DNA from: Chara braunii
Taxonomy: Eukaryota > Streptophyta > Charophyceae > Charales > Characeae
Length of the DNA stretch: 30,415 bases
Assembly (NCBI GenBank): GCA_003427395.1
Contig: BFEA01000208.1
Location: 436,041 to 466,455, forward strand
Direction: 5' to 3'
How positions within the stretch are numbered: the first letter of the stretch is position 1; every line of letters starts with the position of its first letter. Shown here in pieces: positions 29,850 to 30,415 of this stretch. The notes below the pieces were generated by a model. The model made no database searches and had not been told where the DNA came from. It was given only the letters and a program-made list of their open reading frames with translations. Both the position numbers and the translations under genes were made by a program.

Positions 29850-29929
29850 AAACAAAAACAAAAAAGGAGAACGGGGTGACTTTTTGTTTTTCTTTTTCCA
29901 ATCGATCAATCAATCAATCAATCAATCAA
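29790..29929. repeat. Large imperfect palindrome of (GATT)n and (AATC)n
   Basis: (GATT)n at 29807-29848 followed by an A-rich GAAAAACAAAAACAAAAAAGG pairs with CTTTTTGTTTTTCTTTTTCC and (AATC)n at 29880-29929. Stem arms of about 50-60 bases flank a short GC-richer centre. A smaller copy of the arrangement is at 29991-30048. Confidence 0.85.
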
Positions 29930-30056
29930 CCCACTACCGTGCCTCCCATAAACCCTCCACCCGCCTGATTTTTCCAAACAGAAAACGAAAAATCAGTCAA
30001 TCAATCAATGAATTTATCAATCGAATTTATTGATTGATTGATTGATCGATCGACTG

Positions 30057-30057
30057 G

Positions 30058-30095
<38 letters not shown>

Positions 30096-30415
30096 CAGAG
30101 AGTGGGTCCCCGTCCACCCCTCCCCCCGCCCACCCCTTTCAACCCTTCCCTCCTTCCGCTTTCCCTACCCGCTTCTCGTGCGTTCGTTAACCCCCTCCCC
30201 GTCTCCCCTCCCGCTCTTCCTCCCGCTCCTCCTCCCGCTCTTCCGGAGCCCCCGCTTCTTCCCGTTCCCCTCGCACTCCTCCCGCACCTAACCCCCTCCC
30301 CATTCGCCCTACTGCTCCTCCTCCTGCTCCTCCTCCCGCTCTTTCTCCTGCTCCTCCTCTCACGCCTCCTCCGCCCCTTCCCATTTCCCGTCCCGCTCCT
30401 TCTCCCGCTCCTTCT
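30057..30415. repeat. Second copy of the (GT)n(GA)n plus C/T-rich block
   Basis: (GT)n 30057-30078 and (GA)n 30079-30094 are followed by the same order as 29280 onwards: GTCCACCCCTCC, CCCTCCTTCCGCTTT, CGTTCGTTAAC, then CTCCTCCCG repeats to the window edge. Offset from the first copy is roughly 850-900 bp. Confidence 0.85.

Overview
Eukaryotic, plant-type repetitive DNA with no prokaryotic gene organisation. The signs are non-LTR retrotransposons with an ORF1 zinc knuckle and a C-terminal zf-RVT-like segment, a Ty3/Gypsy chromovirus whose primer-binding site resembles the 3' end of initiator tRNA-Met, tRNA-derived SINEs, a retroposed U6 snRNA copy, long microsatellites, and short frames flanked by splice-like signals. 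I infer a large, repeat-rich green-lineage genome, perhaps a streptophyte alga such as Chara. The species is not provable from this window.

Layout. 1-567: (CT)n microsatellite and GC-rich non-coding DNA. 568-7327 (minus): LINE-A, with degenerate ORF1 (zinc knuckle, internal tandem duplication) and ORF2 (endonuclease, reverse transcriptase); a C/T-rich leader with ~220-bp tandem units extends to about 8500. 8903-9762 (plus): coding-like remnant of unknown family, split at 9147-9332 by a minus-strand SINE with a 15-bp target-site duplication. 9905-10586: a second tRNA-derived SINE-like element. 10920-14205: ~300-bp inverted repeats flanking about 2.7 kb without recognisable genes. 14522-15826: diverged satellite-like and 40-bp tandem repeats. 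16597-17041: tetranucleotide and (CT)n arrays. 17718-22319 (minus): complete two-LTR chromovirus lacking gag, protease and most of RT. 17251-17717 and 22534-24992 (plus): decayed cysteine/histidine-rich coding sequence with several RING-type modules. 25422-25774: possible proline-rich exon. 25803-25898 (minus): U6 retropseudogene with 9-bp duplication. 26025-28896 (minus): LINE-B, a 5'-truncated relative of LINE-A with 10-bp target-site duplication, 3' stem-loop and A-rich tail. 29042-29140: possible first coding exon. 29170-30415: compound microsatellites and C/T-rich minisatellites, duplicated once.

How the pieces relate. Most of the window is retroelement sequence, and no element appears able to move by itself. 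LINE-type machinery explains the SINE, the U6 copy and LINE-B, all ending in A-rich tracts inside short duplications. The most interesting non-transposon signal is the eroded multi-RING locus, which the chromovirus may have interrupted, followed by the unknown tryptophan/cysteine-rich remnant interrupted by the SINE. Single N bases at 4934 and 29242 lie in simple repeats and mark assembly uncertainty.
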